Below, piece after piece: positions 62,594 through 64,000 of a DNA stretch of 64,000 nt (position 1 is the first letter of the stretch; each line of letters begins with the position of its first letter). Below the pieces are notes generated by a model that saw only the letters and a list, made by a program, of their open reading frames with translations, searched no databases and had not been told where the DNA came from. The position numbers and the translations under genes are program-made. The DNA is from Streptomyces venezuelae. GTDB lineage: Bacteria; Actinomycetota; Actinomycetes; Streptomycetales; Streptomycetaceae. Where the stretch lies: positions 5,759,001 through 5,823,000 of the forward strand of contig NZ_CP029194.1 in the NCBI RefSeq assembly GCF_008642375.1, given 5' to 3'.

Positions 62594-64000
62594 ACCGGGT
62601 CCGGAGGGTGGGCGAGGAGGGACCGGCCGACCTGAGGCTCGTTCCTCTCGCGCTGGCGGTCTGGGCGGCGGCGGCCTGTGCGGTGGGTGTCACCGGCTGG
62701 TGGACGGTGGCCGGTGTCACGGTCTGCCTGGTGGGGGCGATCGCCCTGCTGGTTCCGGTCCTGGTCCTGCGGCGGTTCGGCGGGGCGGACGAGGCCCGGG
62801 AAGCCGTGGGAGGGGGACCGGACGTGTCGGTGGCCGCTCCGGTGACGCCCGGGACCGCTCCGGTGACGTCGGGGCGGCGGTTGCGGGCGACCGCGTGCGC
62901 GGGGGTCCTGCTGTGCGCGGCGGCCGGGGCGGCCTCGGCGGGGCTGCACGCGGCGGACCTGCGGCGCGGTCCAGTGCCGGCGTTGGCGCGTGACTACGTC
63001 CGGGCGCAGATGGAGGTCACCGTCACCTCCGACCCACGGCTCACCCGGCCCCGGGTGCGGGGCAACGCGATGGCGCCGGTCTCGGTCGTCCTCGACGGGG
63101 AGGTGACCCGCGTCGAGCGGCCGGACGGATCGGCGCACAGGACGCGAGCGCCGGTGCTGCTGATCGTGCCGCCGGGGGAAGGCAGAGACGAGTGGCTGCG
63201 ACTCCTGCCCTCGACACGGCTGCGGGTCGGAGCCCGGCTGGCGCCGCCGCTGCGCTCGGGTGAGCCGTTCGCCGCGGTCCTCAAGGTCGACGGAGCGGGT
63301 CCGCCGCGGATCGTCGGTCCACCGAGCGCGCCGCAGCGCACGGCGGGCGAACTGCGCGCCGGGCTGCGGAGAGCGACCGAGGGGCTGGCTCCGGACGCGC
63401 GCGCCCTGCTGCCGGGGCTGGTCGTGGGGGACACCTCCAGGATCGGGCCCGACCTGCGGGACGCCTTCGAGGCCACCGACCTCACGCATCTCCTCGCGGT
63501 CTCCGGCAGCAACCTCTCCGTCGTCCTGCTCCTGCTCATCGGGCGTCCCGGGAGGGCGCACCAGGTGGAGCGAGGGGGGCTCGCTCCCCGGATCGGACTG
63601 TCGCTGCGGGCGACCGCGGTGGCCGGGGGAGCGCTGACGCTGGCCTTCGTGGTCGTCTGCAGGCCCGATCCGAGCGTGCTGCGCGCCGCGGCGTGCGGGC
63701 TCGTCGTCCTCCTGGCGATCGGCACCGGGCGCCGCAGATCGCTGATCCCCGCGCTGGCCGCCGCCGTCCTGCTCCTGGTGCTCTACGACCCCTGGCTGGC
63801 GCGGAGTTACGGCTTCCTGCTCTCGGTGCTCGCCACCGGGGCCCTGCTGACGGTCGCCCCGCGGTGGAGCGAGGCGCTGCGGCGGCGCCGGGTGCCGGGG
63901 CGGCTCGCGGAGGCGCTGGCGGCGGCCCTCGCGGCGCAGGCGGTGTGTGCGCCGGTCGTGGTGGTCTTCGCCGCCCGGGTGAGTCTTGTCGCCATCCCGG
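62590..64000 (+). CDS. comEC: ComEC/Rec2-family DNA channel protein (partial, runs off the window)
   Basis: The frame is open from GTG 62590 to the window end (470 codons). Hydrophobic helices near the N-terminus are followed by a DUF4131-like outer domain (about 135-235). The competence domain has the diagnostic DLTHLLAVSGSNLSVVLLL (from His300; the family form is HLLAVSG). The start overlaps the comEA stop by 4 nt (GTGA), so the two are coupled. ComEC forms the inner-membrane channel for single-stranded DNA. Streptomyces are not known to be naturally competent, so its role here is open. Confidence 0.9.
   Translation, partial: MNRVRRVGEEGPADLRLVPLALAVWAAAACAVGVTGWWTVAGVTVCLVGAIALLVPVLVLRRFGGADEAREAVGGGPDVSVAAPVTPGTAPVTSGRRLRATACAGVLLCAAAGAASAGLHAADLRRGPVPALARDYVRAQMEVTVTSDPRLTRPRVRGNAMAPVSVVLDGEVTRVERPDGSAHRTRAPVLLIVPPGEGRDEWLRLLPSTRLRVGARLAPPLRSGEPFAAVLKVDGAGPPRIVGPPSAPQRTAGELRAGLRRATEGLAPDARALLPGLVVGDTSRIGPDLRDAFEATDLTHLLAVSGSNLSVVLLLLIGRPGRAHQVERGGLAPRIGLSLRATAVAGGALTLAFVVVCRPDPSVLRAAACGLVVLLAIGTGRRRSLIPALAAAVLLLVLYDPWLARSYGFLLSVLATGALLTVAPRWSEALRRRRVPGRLAEALAAALAAQAVCAPVVVVFAARVSLVAIP

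Overview
The window is a contiguous piece of a high-GC actinobacterial chromosome, almost certainly a Streptomyces. The evidence is strong G/C preference at third codon positions, frequent GTG starts, and the gene order folC - DUF4233 - ndk - mreBCD - PBP2 - rodA - radical SAM - rne/rng - rplU - rpmA - obgE - proB - proA - nadD - rsfS - leuS - comEA - comEC that is characteristic of that genus. No phage, insertion sequence, CRISPR array or biosynthetic cluster was found. Most of the content is housekeeping, interleaved with cell-wall glycopolymer genes.

Layout. 1-1315: tail of a two-component sensor kinase and an MreB-like (Mbl-type) gene. 1416-10182: folC, ndk and the cell-elongation/spore-wall operon mreB-mreC-mreD-PBP2-rodA. 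10221-13758: a CYTH-CHAD protein and a B12-binding-type radical SAM protein. 13909-22553: an island of three glycosyltransferases, two of them fused to teichoic-acid-type glycerophosphotransferase domains. 22651-31325: a repetitive membrane protein, the DUF2344 partner of the radical SAM protein, RNase E/G, L21, L27 and Obg. 31423-41690: a second wall-glycan block (GT2, GT2-glycerophosphotransferase, GT4, galE, large membrane protein, DPM-like GT2, GtrA). 41754-44890: proB, an uncharacterised gene and proA. 44968-51993: small and single-pass membrane proteins, an M48 protease, nadD, a divergent LytR-CpsA-Psr protein (PdtA-like), rsfS and a histidine phosphatase. 52091-56368: two identical tRNA-Ala(GGC) genes bracketing a regulator/efflux pair, two tiny zinc-ribbon proteins and a GT87-type protein. 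56543-64000: leuS with a probable leader-peptide attenuator, a coiled-coil membrane protein, degV, comEA and the start of comEC.

How the genes work together. The mre/PBP2/RodA set, the Mbl-type actin, three GT-glycerophosphotransferases, several free glycosyltransferases, a GtrA-type flippase candidate and the LCP-type ligase form a scattered but coherent toolkit for building and decorating the hyphal and spore wall. The rest serve translation and RNA metabolism (rne, rplU, rpmA, obgE, rsfS, leuS, tRNA-Ala), proline and NAD synthesis, folate and nucleotides.

Most noteworthy: a leaderless 12-codon peptide with three consecutive Leu codons followed by an intrinsic terminator in front of leuS; two members of an interspersed CTAG-ended palindrome family whose stems differ by compensatory changes; two genes whose only well-placed start is CTG; a recurring pattern of -10 boxes 6-8 nt before the start codon that points to leaderless mRNAs; and structured leaders before rplU and rne. 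Functions are inferred from recognisable motifs and gene order; no database search was run.
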